Positions 1 through 12,367 of a stretch of 64,000 bases of DNA are shown piece by piece. The DNA is taken from contig NC_053417.1 in the NCBI RefSeq assembly GCF_016859285.1, forward strand, positions 12,010,706-12,074,705, given 5' to 3'. Under the pieces are notes generated by a model. That model had not been told where the DNA came from, did not search any database, and saw only the letters and a program-made list of their open reading frames with translations. The stretch comes from Xiphias gladius. Its lineage: Eukaryota > Chordata > Actinopteri > Istiophoriformes > Xiphiidae. Both the position numbers and the translations under genes were made by a program. Each line of letters starts with the position of its first letter. Positions within the stretch are counted from its first letter, which is position 1.

Positions 1-314
1 GTTTTTATGCATAAAGTTAGTACAGTACAGCACAATTACAGGTTTTCATTTGAGAAGGTTAATTTTATTCACTTAAAAAATAAAAACAGCTGCTGCAACT
101 TATATTTCCATCAATACGCACAGTATTTCAGTTTAATCAAGTATCATTTCAATTATAACCTCACTGATCTTTAAAATATTCCCATACAAGCTGTTTCCAT
201 CATCTGCCATCCGTTTAATAGTGTAGATTTATTTGTATTCTTCACAACAACACTCATTTTATTAATATTTCTAAATTTTTTGTTCCCCTTCATTAAGTAG
301 CTGCCCCTCTCCAG

Positions 315-3300
315 CACTGTGAACGAGTGGAGGAGAATGTACCGCTACCGGAGGACGAGGGAGATGAGGAGGTGCACCCTGCCGGGGATTTACCTGAGGG
401 GCTGCAGGACATGGGAGACCAGATGGAAGAAAGACCAGAGGAGGAGATTCCTCCAGGGACTTCCCCACCACAAGTACCTCCAAAACTTTTGCCCCAGCTG
501 AGTACTGGAGATGGTGAGTGCTGAGAGGTTAAGGAAATGTCATTTTTATCTAATGTACAGTGAATGCAAATTCACAGGCTGGCTGTATAAAACCTGTTTC
601 CCCTCAGTTTGAACTACACATGGGGGAAACCTGAAAAAAGCTATGAGTTATGTCCCAGACAGTGTCCTCCACCACAATCGAAATTAAGTGGTAGAATTAG
701 AAGTATTTAGATCCTTTGATTAATTAAATGTACCAATACCACAATGTAAAAATGCAATTTTACAAGTAAAAATTCTGCATTCAAAATCCTAGGAGTACAG
801 TATTATCAACAAAATATCAAGTATCAAAAGTAAAAGTAGTCACTTTTTACTCCTGTGACTGATACATTATTATTGTAATTTATTAGGTTTTTAATACTGA
901 TACATCAAAGTGCAAGCAGCATTTTAGTGTTACTGATACATTTAAATACTTTATATACAGTTTGGTAGTTCGGACCAGGAATCTTGAAATGTTTAAGGGG
1001 GAGAGGAAAAAATAAAAAACAAAGTTATGCTGCACAGATTTGTAGTCATTTTTTGGAGTTTTCCCTAACCTCCTTTTTTGTGTTAAGTATTGGATAATTA
1101 ATCCTCTTTGGGCCTCAAGCAGTTATTTAAATAAAACCATCTGAGAAATTTAGATGAAAAATTTCCCTGGTGGAACTGCTAACAACTCAGACAGCTGAAA
1201 CATGACAATGAGCCCCTACGAAACCCTGGTTTATAAGAGATTGCAAGTCAAAAAGGTTGGGAACCTTGTGTTGTATTTTATAAGGATATTTCTAATGTTA
1301 AATCTGAAAAAAGTGACTTGTTATTATAGCTAACAAATAAGTGTAGTGGAGAAAAAAGTACAATATTTCCCTCCGAAATGTGGATTAGAAGTATAAAGTA
1401 GCATAAAATGGAAATAAAGTAAATGAAGTAAAGTACAAGAATCTCACAATTGTACGTCAGTACAGTATTTAGTTACTTTCTCTAAATGAGGCAATATCTT
1501 TTAGAAGAATGGTGTTCATCCCCCAAAGTACAGATCCAGGCTTGCTGAGTCAACACAAAGATGCACTGCAGCTGCACTGCTGGGTCACGGTGACATAACA
1601 CACTACGAAGACATTTTTCCCTTTCATTTGTCACCTGTCTGTAGTTTGAGGAATCCTAAAGTTGGTACCAATAGTCAAGGTTAAATTAACTCAGATTCCA
1701 GCCAGTAGACTGCTGTGCACAAACTAAGATGAGCCACATTTTCCAGCAATTTACTGTAGTAGAACATACTGTACATTCTTCAGATACACTGCCAATGGCA
1801 GATTGGCAAAGTAGTTGTTTTTTTTTTTGCAAGAAAACTTAGCAAGTATGTATTTTTCCATGTGTTCAAGTTTCCTCTTAGGTTAAACAGATGTGCAAGT
1901 AAGGTGGATCAGAGAGTCTGAATTCCCTTGAGCCAAAATGTAAATGTGTTTCCCAAAGTTCAGCTCAGTATCCAAAGATAACCTCCAGCCCCTGTGACCA
2001 ACAAACTAATATGCAGGGAAGAAAATGGGCGGAAAGAAGGAGAATCTGTTTAACCTGCCCTGTTCTCTCCTCGTCCCTCTCTTTCAGATTCAGGTCCTGT
2101 GTCGCTCCCCGCTCACCTGCCCAACTCCTACCTCCCCAAGGAGCCTCCACCCAGGGCCACAGAAAGCCTGGCTTCAATGACCCTGCCGTTACGAGGACCC
2201 ATGGCCAACCCCTCAGGCTCCCCACATCTAGGCAATATGATGCATCCTCCCATGCCCCCTAGCTGCATTATGGAGGAACTACAGAGAGCCTTCGCTTCCA
2301 AGAACAGGCAAGAAAGGTGAGTCCTCAGGTTGACCCCATATATCTGTTTATATAAGCGTCAACACTCAGAAACACGGTGACGGTAAAAATAAATCTATTA
2401 CTTTGTTCAGTCTTACTGATGTTAAAGCTAATGCCGGCTTTGATATCTTTTGATAGGATATGATCATAATACTGTCGGTATTGGGTGTCTATAATGAAGT
2501 TTGCGCAGAAATCTCTCATTTCTGACAATATAACCATTTGTACTGTAATTAGAATTTCGAATAGATAATTAATCAATTGTTTTAAATCTTAATCTTAAAA
2601 ACGATATTTAAAATCTGCATGTTTTCCTAAACTCCGCCCACTGTCATCAACATTAATTGGACATTTGCTCTCCTCCCTGTGTCCCTTCAGTGTCCATGAA
2701 GGGTGTGAGCAGGGCTCACCCCCGCGGCTGTGGTGTTCTGATGGGCGGCTTTCTCGCTCCTGCAGCTCTGAGAACCAACACACATTATCTTTGGTGGGTG
2801 GCTGTGTGGGAGGTGGAGGGTCTGACTGGCCCAAGAAGGAGGCGGAGGAGAACAAGGAGAACGTGCGGCTGGACCAGTGCTTCTCCAATACCTCAGGCCT
2901 CCCCACCGACCTGGACGGCTGGAATGAGTCCGTCATCTCCGGTGGGTCGAAGACTCTGTACCATACATATTAGATCTAAAATGAAACAGTCACTCTGAGG
3001 TTAACATACTCGACATTTTCTTTCATTTGAATGTTGTTACATCTGTTCTGAGATAACACTGCAACAAATAAAGTCCTGTCATTGTCTTACTGCACTGTCC
3101 TAAAACTGATGGGACTCTCATAGCTAGCACCTTTTTTATAGTTTGCTTTGAGCCCCAGAGACCAACCAGTGCTCCGATCCTGGATACTCAACGGCCCTAG
3201 GTTTTCTGTTGCATCAATTAGCTTGTGGACTTTAATTAAACCAACATTTGTTTGGGAATTTGCACAACTGAAAGCTGCACTAATCAATGTTTTTATATTA

Positions 3301-6300
3301 ATTTCATATTATTACTGTGAAAGGGGTTGCTTGTGATGATGTAACCACACAGAACTCAGCAGTTCTTCTCAGCTCTACAGAGTATTTTAGTGTCTGTCAG
3401 CTCATTGTTTTGGTTTTGAGGTGCGCAACTTTAATAATTTGGTTCACTCTCACCACTGTCACCAGTGTCAATTCCAACCACAGCAGGCAGCAGTTTTCAG
3501 CAGAAAAGCTCTGATAAATCCCCCGAGCAGACAGACAAAGCTAGCGACTATCTGGTGAACACCTTGGAGCATTTGGCTGCTAAAGAGACAGAGAGAGAGA
3601 TATTTCCTACAGGCATTGGTAGAGACCATAACGGAGCTAAAATGAGAATGAATATCGGATTTACATTTGTCAGGTGGCCAGAAACACGACTCCAAATAAT
3701 TGCTGATGTTGGCATGTGGCTGCCTGGTGTGTAAATAGACAGCTGATGCTAATAAGTTCACCATAACATTTTTGTAAAGTCGCCAAAACAGTTAATTAAT
3801 GCAGAATTATAGACATTTATACAATCAGATTGAATAATATAGGACTTAAAACTACATTTTGGCACCACGTTATTTTGACCCCTCTACAAGGAAAGCCCCC
3901 CTGATAACGCCTCAAGTACCTTATTGTTACATTTGATCTTATGCTTTACCAGTAAGTATTCCCAAAGTAATTTGCAAATAATGCAATTATGACAAACCCA
4001 CTGACAGAGTGAACCTTGGGCTTTTGGGGTCCCTGGAGATCTGGGTCCGGGGAAGTACTCGGGTTTGCACAGTTGGTAATCCAACGTTGACAGTTACATA
4101 TAAAAAGGGCAACTTGTCATACAGAAACATGGATGTTAACATCCTCAAACACCGCTAATAATTTTTGTTTCTTTTGATTTCCGATGTGCTGCAGTACAGA
4201 GCAAAAATGGAAATAGCATCCAAATGTCCAAATACTTGCAAACTGCACCGTAAATAATGTTCAGTTAATGAGGATATTTGTTGAGATTTAGCAGCTAGTG
4301 GCATTTTTGGGATCAGGGATTGGAATACTTTATTCATTTACAGTATGTCTTTGCATATTGTTAGGATAAGAAAAGACGAATAAGTTAAAAGGTTCCTGTG
4401 TGTTAATGCGTGTCTGCGTGGTTGCAGGCACACTTCCTCGCAGGCTAAGGAAGGAGTTGCTGGCTGTCAAGCTACGAAACAGGCCCAGCAAGCAGGAGCT
4501 GGAGGACAGGAATATTTTCCCAGCAAGGAGTGACCAGGAACGCCAGGAAATTCGCCAGCAGATTGAGATGAAACTTGCCAAGTAAGCAATGAAATCTTCT
4601 CTACATTGCTATCTGTGTCTTTAGTAATGGCAATAACCAGAATTGGATATGAAATGTTTTAATGATATCAGTAACAGAATTTTTCTTTGTCCTAGCTTAA
4701 ATATATTTTTAGCTACAATCCCTCAATATCAATCAGCTCTGCAGTTAATTAATGACTACCATACTATTCATGGTGCAACAGTGCAAACACATGACAGACC
4801 TGGGAAATGCTTTTTGCAGGGAAAACCTATATGCTTAATTGTCTCAGTTACATAATACCCAACAGTAGGTGGAGGTGAGATAAAATTCAGATTCAAGCGT
4901 ATTATCTGGTTGTTTTGCACAGACTTGATTTGTGTTGTGTGATCTCTTACTGCTCAGAGGAATTGGTTTGAATGTAATGCCTGTTACTCAAGGCCAATCC
5001 CCTTACTGGGAAGTCTCTCTATTATATTCTACCCTAGCATGTAACCATTTTTAACTAAAACCGAGACGCCTCCAAATGTCTGCCAATGGGCCGACATCCA
5101 ATCAAACCACTGAGCGACCGAATGGAATAAAGTCCCAGAAATCTTTTGGCACAGGAAATATGCACATGTTCAGTAAATTCTTAGCTGTTTTTGAAAGAAC
5201 AATTGTTCTCGCAGTTTCTGGAGTGTAACAAGTACAGATGACAGAATTTCTTTGTACAAGACACACCACTGACCTAGGTCTGCTTCCCTGCCAGATTAAT
5301 AGAAAATCTAGCTTTTCCAACACAACTGAGAAACCTAATGTCCAAAGACTATTAGCATTAGTCTCGTGTGTGAATGTATCACAAGACCTAGGTTCTTTAA
5401 CAGCAGCACATCAAACAGGGGCACACCACAGCGTTACATAACCTACTGTGCAATAACTCGCAGCCAAGCACAGACCACCACCCGCACTTTCTAGAGAACA
5501 GGACCTACTGTCTGTCTGTGAGAAAACTAAGAATACTGCCTCCCTGATCTATTCATAGAATGACTGGGAGAAAACGTTTTATTGTTATTTGAGAAAAATT
5601 GCACAGGCGTTCACAGGTTTGCGAGCACACAGATTATGTAAAGGTGAGGATGGAGCGCGACTGTAGCTTGTATAAGAGCGAGCAGGGTCAATACTTTAAA
5701 GGCAGAGGTTCCACTTTTAGCACAGCAGTGAGAGAAGCTGCTTGTTATACAAAGACCGAGTTCTACACAGCACATGGTTCACAAGATTTGTAGTCATTTA
5801 AATTTCTTTACAAGTACAGAATAAATTAATGACCTCAGGAGGATCAACAAAAATTCTTAAAGCAGCTTTATTTGTGCGTCTCATGCTGACGTTGCTGAAA
5901 AAACCCAAGACCTTTGCACTGCTCCAGGATTTTGAGCAGCAGTTTAAATTTTTTACACTTGTAAAAAGGCTTCACAAAAAAGCAGCTGTTCTATTCTGCT
6001 GTTTTGTTTGGTCTGGAGTTATTGCGCCGTAATCTGTAAAGCTTGAAGCTCTAAATAACTTTTTAAAATACTGTTACTTCATCTACAGTGTTAAGCGTAT
6101 GCAAGAATAACGCCAAATTATCCTACAGTGCAGTATATGCATATATTGAAGGCATAACGCACCATTTTGTGGGGAATCCTGGCTAAATATAGCTCAGGAT
6201 GGTGAAAAGGAGGGCAGAGTTACTGGAGGAAAAAAGATCATTTCCCCTGGGGCATGCATACTGAATCACAAAACAATCCATCACGCACTCCTCTGGATTT

Positions 6301-9300
6301 CTCCAGGTGACTCCCATTTCAGACTCAATCTGCTCTTTTTTTCCATCCTATCTGCAACTCACAATGAAAACCTACCGTTACATTTGCTGCCAATCAAGCA
6401 GAAAATGCCATCAGGACTTATGGTGGATAGTGACACCTTGTCTGTCCATTGTGTCAGTGATAGATGACCTTTCTATCTTTGGACTCCCCACCTGGCACTT
6501 GTGCTGCAGCCACACTCCGCTCTTTCTAATCTTAGCGCCTGACAATGTTCAATAATGCATCTCTCCATGCACTCCCCTCCCTCCGCAAATGTGCTGTTGG
6601 GGAGTTATATCAGCAGAAATAATGGGGGTTGGGGAAGCAGGTGGGTGCCTGCTACTGTACTTGAAAAAGGACGAGAGCTGGGAAAGGCCAATTTTGTCTC
6701 CTTGCGCAGTTGGCAACTGAAATAAAAGACTGAAAGCCTCTGCCACCCACTCATAGGTTTTTCATTCTTTTGTTTTGATTTTTCATTCCTCTCTGGGCTG
6801 GCATAGTTAGATTTTCTATTCCAACTCATTTTATTGCAGAACATCCTAACTGGCATTTGGAAACCCATATGCCAAATAGGCCTTTATGCGTCATCATGGC
6901 ATTCTGGGGATACCTTTCAAAATGTATCAATTGTATGCAATTGTATCCTAAACCCGGATGTACAAAGCAGTGGGTGAGAAACTGGTGCAGTGAGTCAGTG
7001 TGTTGTCTGATGTAGTAATACTCTCAGTTATCACAAATAAACTGTTTTCTGTCCCGTGCGAGCAGCGCAAAATAATAAAATGTCGGGATTCATTTGGCTC
7101 ATGAAGAAGAAAATCTGCCTTTTTTTTTAAACCAAATTAGTATTAATATTGAAAGTGATCTGTGAGTTATTCAGCTCGTCAACAAATACGAGAAAAGCAA
7201 GCAGTCTGTATCTAAAAATAGCCACCGATTCCCTGTAAAGCACATAGAGCTCTGTGTGTAAGTGAAATCCCCATTAGTGTGTTGCTAGGGAGAAGTGAAC
7301 ATTTCTGTGGGAAGACTCTATTGTCTCAAAGATACCAAGTGTTGTTGCTAAGCAACTCGGCCACCGGGTCAATAATACAGTGGATGGTTGTATTCTCTGG
7401 GGCTTTGGAAGTGATTTTCTGTTTCATCTGTTTAAAATGTAACAATGTCTGAGCAGTGGGAACGCTTTGTTTATCGACGGGGTCGTGAAGCAGAAGAGTT
7501 GTCTTTTTGGGCTGTTCCCCACCTGATGAGATCTTGAGATAGTAGCATAAAAACATGCCTGATTTGATCAAAAACTACTTTGATCAAAAGGGGAACCTCA
7601 CACAGTCGGTAACAGAAAAAGAACAGAAACAAATTTTCTGTTTTGTAAGGTGTGTTTTTTTTTTTCAGGTTAAAATGCATTTAGGAAGAAATTAATCAAA
7701 TTCCTACATACTGATTATGTGTAAAATGCTGAAATTGTTCCAGACAACTTCTTTGGTGTTTATGTTCCATTTTTAGTCTTATTTCTCAGAAGAGAATTCG
7801 CTAGGGAAGTCAAACAATTGAATTATTCCTAATGCTATTCCTGGATGTCTAGTCACACGTGTTAATTAACAAAGACTGATTGCTTGCCAGTACTCATTCT
7901 CACTCTACACAGTGTTGACTAGAAAGACAGCGTTTGGGAAGGGTTGAAAGTATCATGTCATGATTTCTGGGACTTTTGTCGTGTCTTTTATGTGAACCCT
8001 GCTTTCTTTGTTCTGCCAGTTTTGTTTCCCTTAATTAAAAGACAAAACAAGACAAACCTTAGATAAGTGCTTATTGCATAATGCAGTTGAGCAATTTTCT
8101 GTGTAGCTGGGAGCATCTGTTGTTACATAAATGTGGTTTTGAACTGGTTCAAGTCCTACTTATATTGTATTAACAGGGTTTAGAAGACTAAAACTATTTT
8201 ATTAGCTATTCAGTGCCTGACATCGGAGGCGTGCACATTGAGCAAACGGGACTGCTTTGTGCCCGGGTCTCAGTACATGTGACCTAACTTTGATCTTTTA
8301 CAGGACAGAACTATAAAGTGTTCAATATCAGCTTGGGTGAGGGGATAAAGAGAGTCCTGCTGCGTGGTGGCATTCTACCCTCTCTGTCCTTTCCACCTCA
8401 AGAGGTGTGCCACATGCTGTCCGCAGCGGATCCCTGTTGTGCAGCTCACATTTATTATTTATACAAAGTATGAACAGTTCACACGCACAGACTCCGGGAA
8501 AACATTGGATTTTGGAGACCTTTTGGATGCTTTGATGGTGAAGGGATTGCGATAGCTTGAAATAAATAGACAAAGTGTGATCTGAATGTTTAAACCTGGT
8601 CAATATAGCAAAGAAGAGACTGGAATTGTATTAGATCATAAAATACGCTACAGTATTTTGATCCTATCAAGTATTTTATTCCCTGTGGAAACAGATTATT
8701 TTCATTCCTTTAAAAAAAAAAATAAAAAAGGCCTCTTTTACGTGACTAGAAAGAAAATGAACTGATGCAACAAAATGGGTAATGTGACTGTTCCAGTAGC
8801 CCAGTGCAGATTAGGAGGTGGTTGGGGATGCCGTGAGTGGGAGCTTGTTAGGCTCCGCCTCCCACAAATTATGCATGTAGTAACCAGGGAGACTGGGGGA
8901 GTCGCGCCCCAGAAGCCCATCACGACCCAGTTCAAAAGCGCTTGTACTCAGTGGCGGATGGGAAAGAGGAGTGCCAGCGCTACCGTTGCGCGGTACAGTA
9001 AACGCAATACGAAGGCTGCGCCTGAAATGCAGCTTCTTGAAATCGAAAAATAATTCGGTGGAGAATTCTCAACCAGGAGAATCGCGCCTCTTTGACTATT
9101 CCAGATGTGGGGAGCGCCTCTGCCGAAGCATCACAGCCGCGGTTTGGATGCGAGATGGAGACATAGGGGATTCCTTTCGAGAACGCGCACAGTGAAGAAA
9201 CTACAGCCGGTTTAGAGGGGATAGGACGGGAACACCTGAAGTCAAAATGGTTCAAAACGTGGTTTTGGTGTTTCTCCGCAGGAGGCTCAGCCAGAGACCA

Positions 9301-11001
9301 AATGTGGAGGAGCTGGAGAGTCGCAACATCCTGAAACGTAAGTTCAAACACTTGTGCCTCTCTTCATCTGATTACTAATATTTACTATTCAAAAAGCACG
9401 GTTCAAAGACGGCAAAAATTATGTATTGATGATAGCACAGATCACCCAGTGTAGTACATTATTCAGGAGCAGAAGAACGCATGAGTGCACATCCCCTCTT
9501 CACTGGGACCCCTGTTGAAAGTGGTGGGAGCTGAATTTGTACGGAGATTCCTGCATGATAGACTTGCAACGGCCTCAATATTTTTACATCGGTTTAATTA
9601 CACACTGAGTGACGAGCCTACGCCCATGAATCATTTAAATAAAATAATGCCCTGTATTGTATTTCATATTTTTTTTTGTTACTTGCTGATATAGTATGGA
9701 TTTATAATTTGCTGTTTTCTTTTTTTTTCAGAGAGAAATGACCAGACAGAGCAAGAGGAGAGGAGGGAGATCAAACAGCGGCTAAACAGAAAGGTATACA
9801 ACTCTGTGGCTGAGTGATAACAAACACCTTAACAATATTAACTAAATGAACACTGTATGCATCAAGCACAGGGAGGCCCCTCTGGTCAATTCAAACATAA
9901 CAGCAACTGGCTATAAGTGTTTGTCCCACTTCCTGTGTGCTCCAGCTCAACCAGCGGCCCACGGTAGACGAGCTGCGAGACAGAAAGATTCTGATCCGCT
10001 TCAGCGATTATGTGGAGGTTGCCAAAGCTCAGGACTACGACAGGAGAGCAGACAAGCCCTGGACTCGGCTCTCAGCAGCAGACAAGGTGGGTGTTTGTGT
10101 GGAGCACAGACAGACAAATATTGTTTTATTTGTCTTTAAGAGAAGAAACTTTTGAGTTTTTCAACAGTAATCACTCGGATTTATCACCAAAAGAAGTCCA
10201 CTATTTAGGCCAGTCCGATTACAAAATTCCCCAAAGTTCTATGCCTATTGCTCATCAAGACCATCAGCATCGCATGTTGTTGCCATCAGCTTATCCAAAT
10301 CCCCTGTTCTCTTTATTTTCATTTTTTATTTTTAAGTTTCATTATATTTTCTCCTCCTCCACTTTGCGGTCCGAAGGTTGCAGTGCCCCAATGGCTCTGG
10401 ATGCACTTAGGGATGGTCTAATGCTGCTTTTCCTCTTCCCCACAGGCTGCAATCCGAAAAGAGCTGAATGAGTTCAAAAGCACCGAGATGGAAGTGCATG
10501 CCTCAAGCAAACACCTAACGAGGTCAGTATTCTGAGGTGTATGTATGTGTGTAGTATTTGTTGGGGAAAGGCATGTGTGCTCTATTCTGGGCTGCAGCGG
10601 TCTAAATTTAGCTCTCCTTGCTCATCCGGAGCGCGTCGAGGAGCTAAAGATAGATGGGAGTGCCTCTGAACAGGGGAGTAGGGGAGGTTGTCCTCTGGAG
10701 AGCTCATACTGTCAGGCAGAGAGAAATAATGAAATGCCACTGTGTCCTTGGCTAAGCTTGTTTGGAAGGCAACTCCTTGTTTTGAGTTGTAAGAGTGACC
10801 CAGAGGGAGGATGAGGACAGGGTACATGTCCAACCCCTCAGCACATTTAACGGCTCTGCTAAAAATAACCCCACGGAAGTGATTAATGGCTGCAATCATA
10901 GCCGGGTATGATGACAAAGGCACCTTCTGCTCTCACGATTTGCACTGTCCCCCTTTACACACGGTTGCTCCGTTTGTCTCTCCAGGTTCCACCGGCCGTG
11001 A
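315..11001 (+). CDS. phactr3: phosphatase and actin regulator 3, 3' part (9 exons; 5' end outside window)
   Basis: PHACTR proteins bind G-actin through RPEL repeats and protein phosphatase 1 through their C-terminus. Coding exons read as 315-513, 2088-2316, 2766-2941, 4428-4581, 9282-9337, 9732-9793, 9946-10086, 10446-10522 and 10986-11001, all with AG/GT borders and consistent phases; they sum to 1110 nt, about 369 residues plus stop. The first two exons encode acidic then proline-rich linker. The 4428 exon carries one RPEL ([14 protein letters not shown]), 9282-9793 a second ([14 protein letters not shown]) and 9946-10086 a third ([14 protein letters not shown]). The last exon gives the invariant tail RFHRP-stop, which in the family contacts PP1. 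The N-terminal RPEL and start codon must lie left of the window. PHACTR3 rather than PHACTR1, 2 or 4 is chosen from the neighbours sycp2, ppp1r3d, fam217b and edn3 (PHACTR1 would sit by EDN1 and SYCP2L). Family assignment is very sure, paralogue assignment quite sure. Confidence 0.93.
655..1495. repeat. degenerate dispersed teleost repeat (nonautonomous DNA-transposon-like)
   Basis: This stretch of the phactr3 intron is built of phrases such as 'agaagtatttagatcc', 'aagtaccaatac', 'gtataaagtagcataaaatg' and 'aaagtacaagaatctca', ending in 'gtacagtatttagttact'. I recognise this wording from a very common interspersed family in fish genomes. It is diverged and shows no coding capacity. The rest of this intron, 514-2087, shows nothing else that I recognise. 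Recognition is from memory of the family's wording, not from a library search. Confidence 0.6.
4582..8879 (+). other. long phactr3 intron, no gene seen
   Basis: This is the 5' and larger part of the 4.7 kb intron between the first and second RPEL exons seen here. All open frames are short and lack splice context. It includes moderately GC-balanced, low-repeat stretches (about 6300-6900 and 7240-7600) that could be conserved noncoding elements, and a palindromic RFX-like site at 7344-7356. Nothing is demonstrably functional. The preceding intron, 2942-4427, likewise shows nothing recognisable. Confidence 0.4.
8880..9281 (+). promoter_or_regulatory. phactr3: candidate internal promoter and alternative first exon of phactr3
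   Basis: About 25 CpG dinucleotides crowd into roughly 350 bases directly before the second RPEL exon, against an intron that is otherwise AT-rich and CpG-poor. An ATG at 9247-9249 in a strong Kozak setting (aaaATGG) reads without a stop through the splice acceptor at 9280-9281 and continues in the same frame as the spliced protein ([11 protein letters not shown] then RRLSQRPN). A transcript starting here would encode a short PHACTR with about 11 novel residues plus the last two RPELs and the PP1 tail. A short upstream ORF beginning about 9150 stops at 9195, before this ATG. That alternative promoters are used by PHACTR genes is general knowledge; use of this one is inference. Confidence 0.5.
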
Positions 11002-11882
11002 AAGTGGGGAGTTTCTTCTGTGAAGAAATGCTGTGTTTAGAAATTTTCCGAAGCTGCTACAAGCTGCTCAGCGGTGACAGTTCAAAGAGCCTGAAGCCTT
11101 TTCGTCTTCAGTGTGTCTTCAACATTCTTCCGGCACCCTTGACTATCATATCTTCAGTATGAGGGCATGGGTGTGGGAGAGGAGATGACGGTAATGTTTG
11201 CGGCAGTGTGTCCTGGAGACTACTGGACGTCACCCCATGGACGCTGGCTGGTGGAGGACTTTGGTGGAGCCTCCGACTCTCAGGATGAGAGTGGAGGAAA
11301 AAACAATTTTGTCATTCAGTCAGTGTTGGTTTTTTTTGTACTATTTCATGGACTCCTTTGACAAGGCGGTGTGAATCCGTGTAGTGGGAAGAAGTTGTGC
11401 ATGTGACCAGCTTCACCTTTTCTTAACTGATGAATAATGTGTCACTTGGACTGTGTAAAGACTGTGCAGTCTGGGAGAGGTGGTATTGTGGGTGAATTTG
11501 ATATTAACTGTACATACAGTATGTCAATCTGAATGGGACCGTCGATGTCTTCACTGAAAAGAGAAATACCTTTGTAAGCACTACTTGTCTTCAAAATACA
11601 AGGTCTTTTTTAAAAATGGCTTATTTCATTTTTTAAACAATTTTTATTTTCAATTAAGAATCAGGTTGGACAGGTATTTGAAAATAATTGATGGATTTAA
11701 CATTTTAAATGTTTAGTTGGCCATTTTTCAGTACTTAACTAACCTACATGAATAAATCAGGACTTTGTATTAAAACATCACAAAGCCAAGAAAATTAAAG
11801 ACATTGAAAAAGCTTATTACCTGTACTTACTTTCAAAGAACACTAAAAATGATCAAATCTATAAATTTCATCAAATAATAAA
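11002..11882 (+). terminator. phactr3: phactr3 3' UTR with candidate poly(A) signals
   Basis: After the TGA at 10999-11001 the sequence is non-coding. AATAAA hexamers on the + strand occur at 11751-11756 and 11877-11882. On the opposite strand an AATAAA (TTTATT on +, 11643-11648) could serve the converging sycp2 gene. The two genes are tail-to-tail with about 1.37 kb between stop codons, so their 3' UTRs may overlap. Confidence 0.45.
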
Positions 11883-12367
11883 GATCAGAATGACCTAACA
11901 GTCCTTATAGCAACAACATGTCCAGGTCAGAATAAACTATAATACATCCACATACAATAAAAGCAGAACCTGGAAAACTCAACACCTCAGTCAAACAGTC
12001 TGACATGAAATCAGGGCAGCTCAACTACACAGCACATTGTGAATCCTGTGGTGAAATACACAACCTTATTTATAGTGTAGAGATCTGACAGGACTTTGTC
12101 CAACTCAAAACCTGGCTCCATCAGGGAAAAACAAAGAATGCAGACCTCTCTTCACACTCTGGATCTCCCCGTTTTGCTACAAAAGGTACACAAGCACAAA
12201 GAAACACTCAGGAAAGACGCATGATTTCAAACCTTACACAAAATCTGAGTCATAAATTCTCTCAAGATTGTATGTTATGTACTGACTTTCAATGGGGCAT
12301 TGTTCTGCTGACAAAATTAAGGACACAAAATGAAAAATAGATAGAAAGCCAGTCTAATGGTTCAGGT

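Noticed and set aside
8980-9351. 123-codon minus-strand frame over the CpG-rich region
   Set aside because: It overlaps the phactr3 RPEL exon on the other strand, and its openness is explained by high G+C; no family match.
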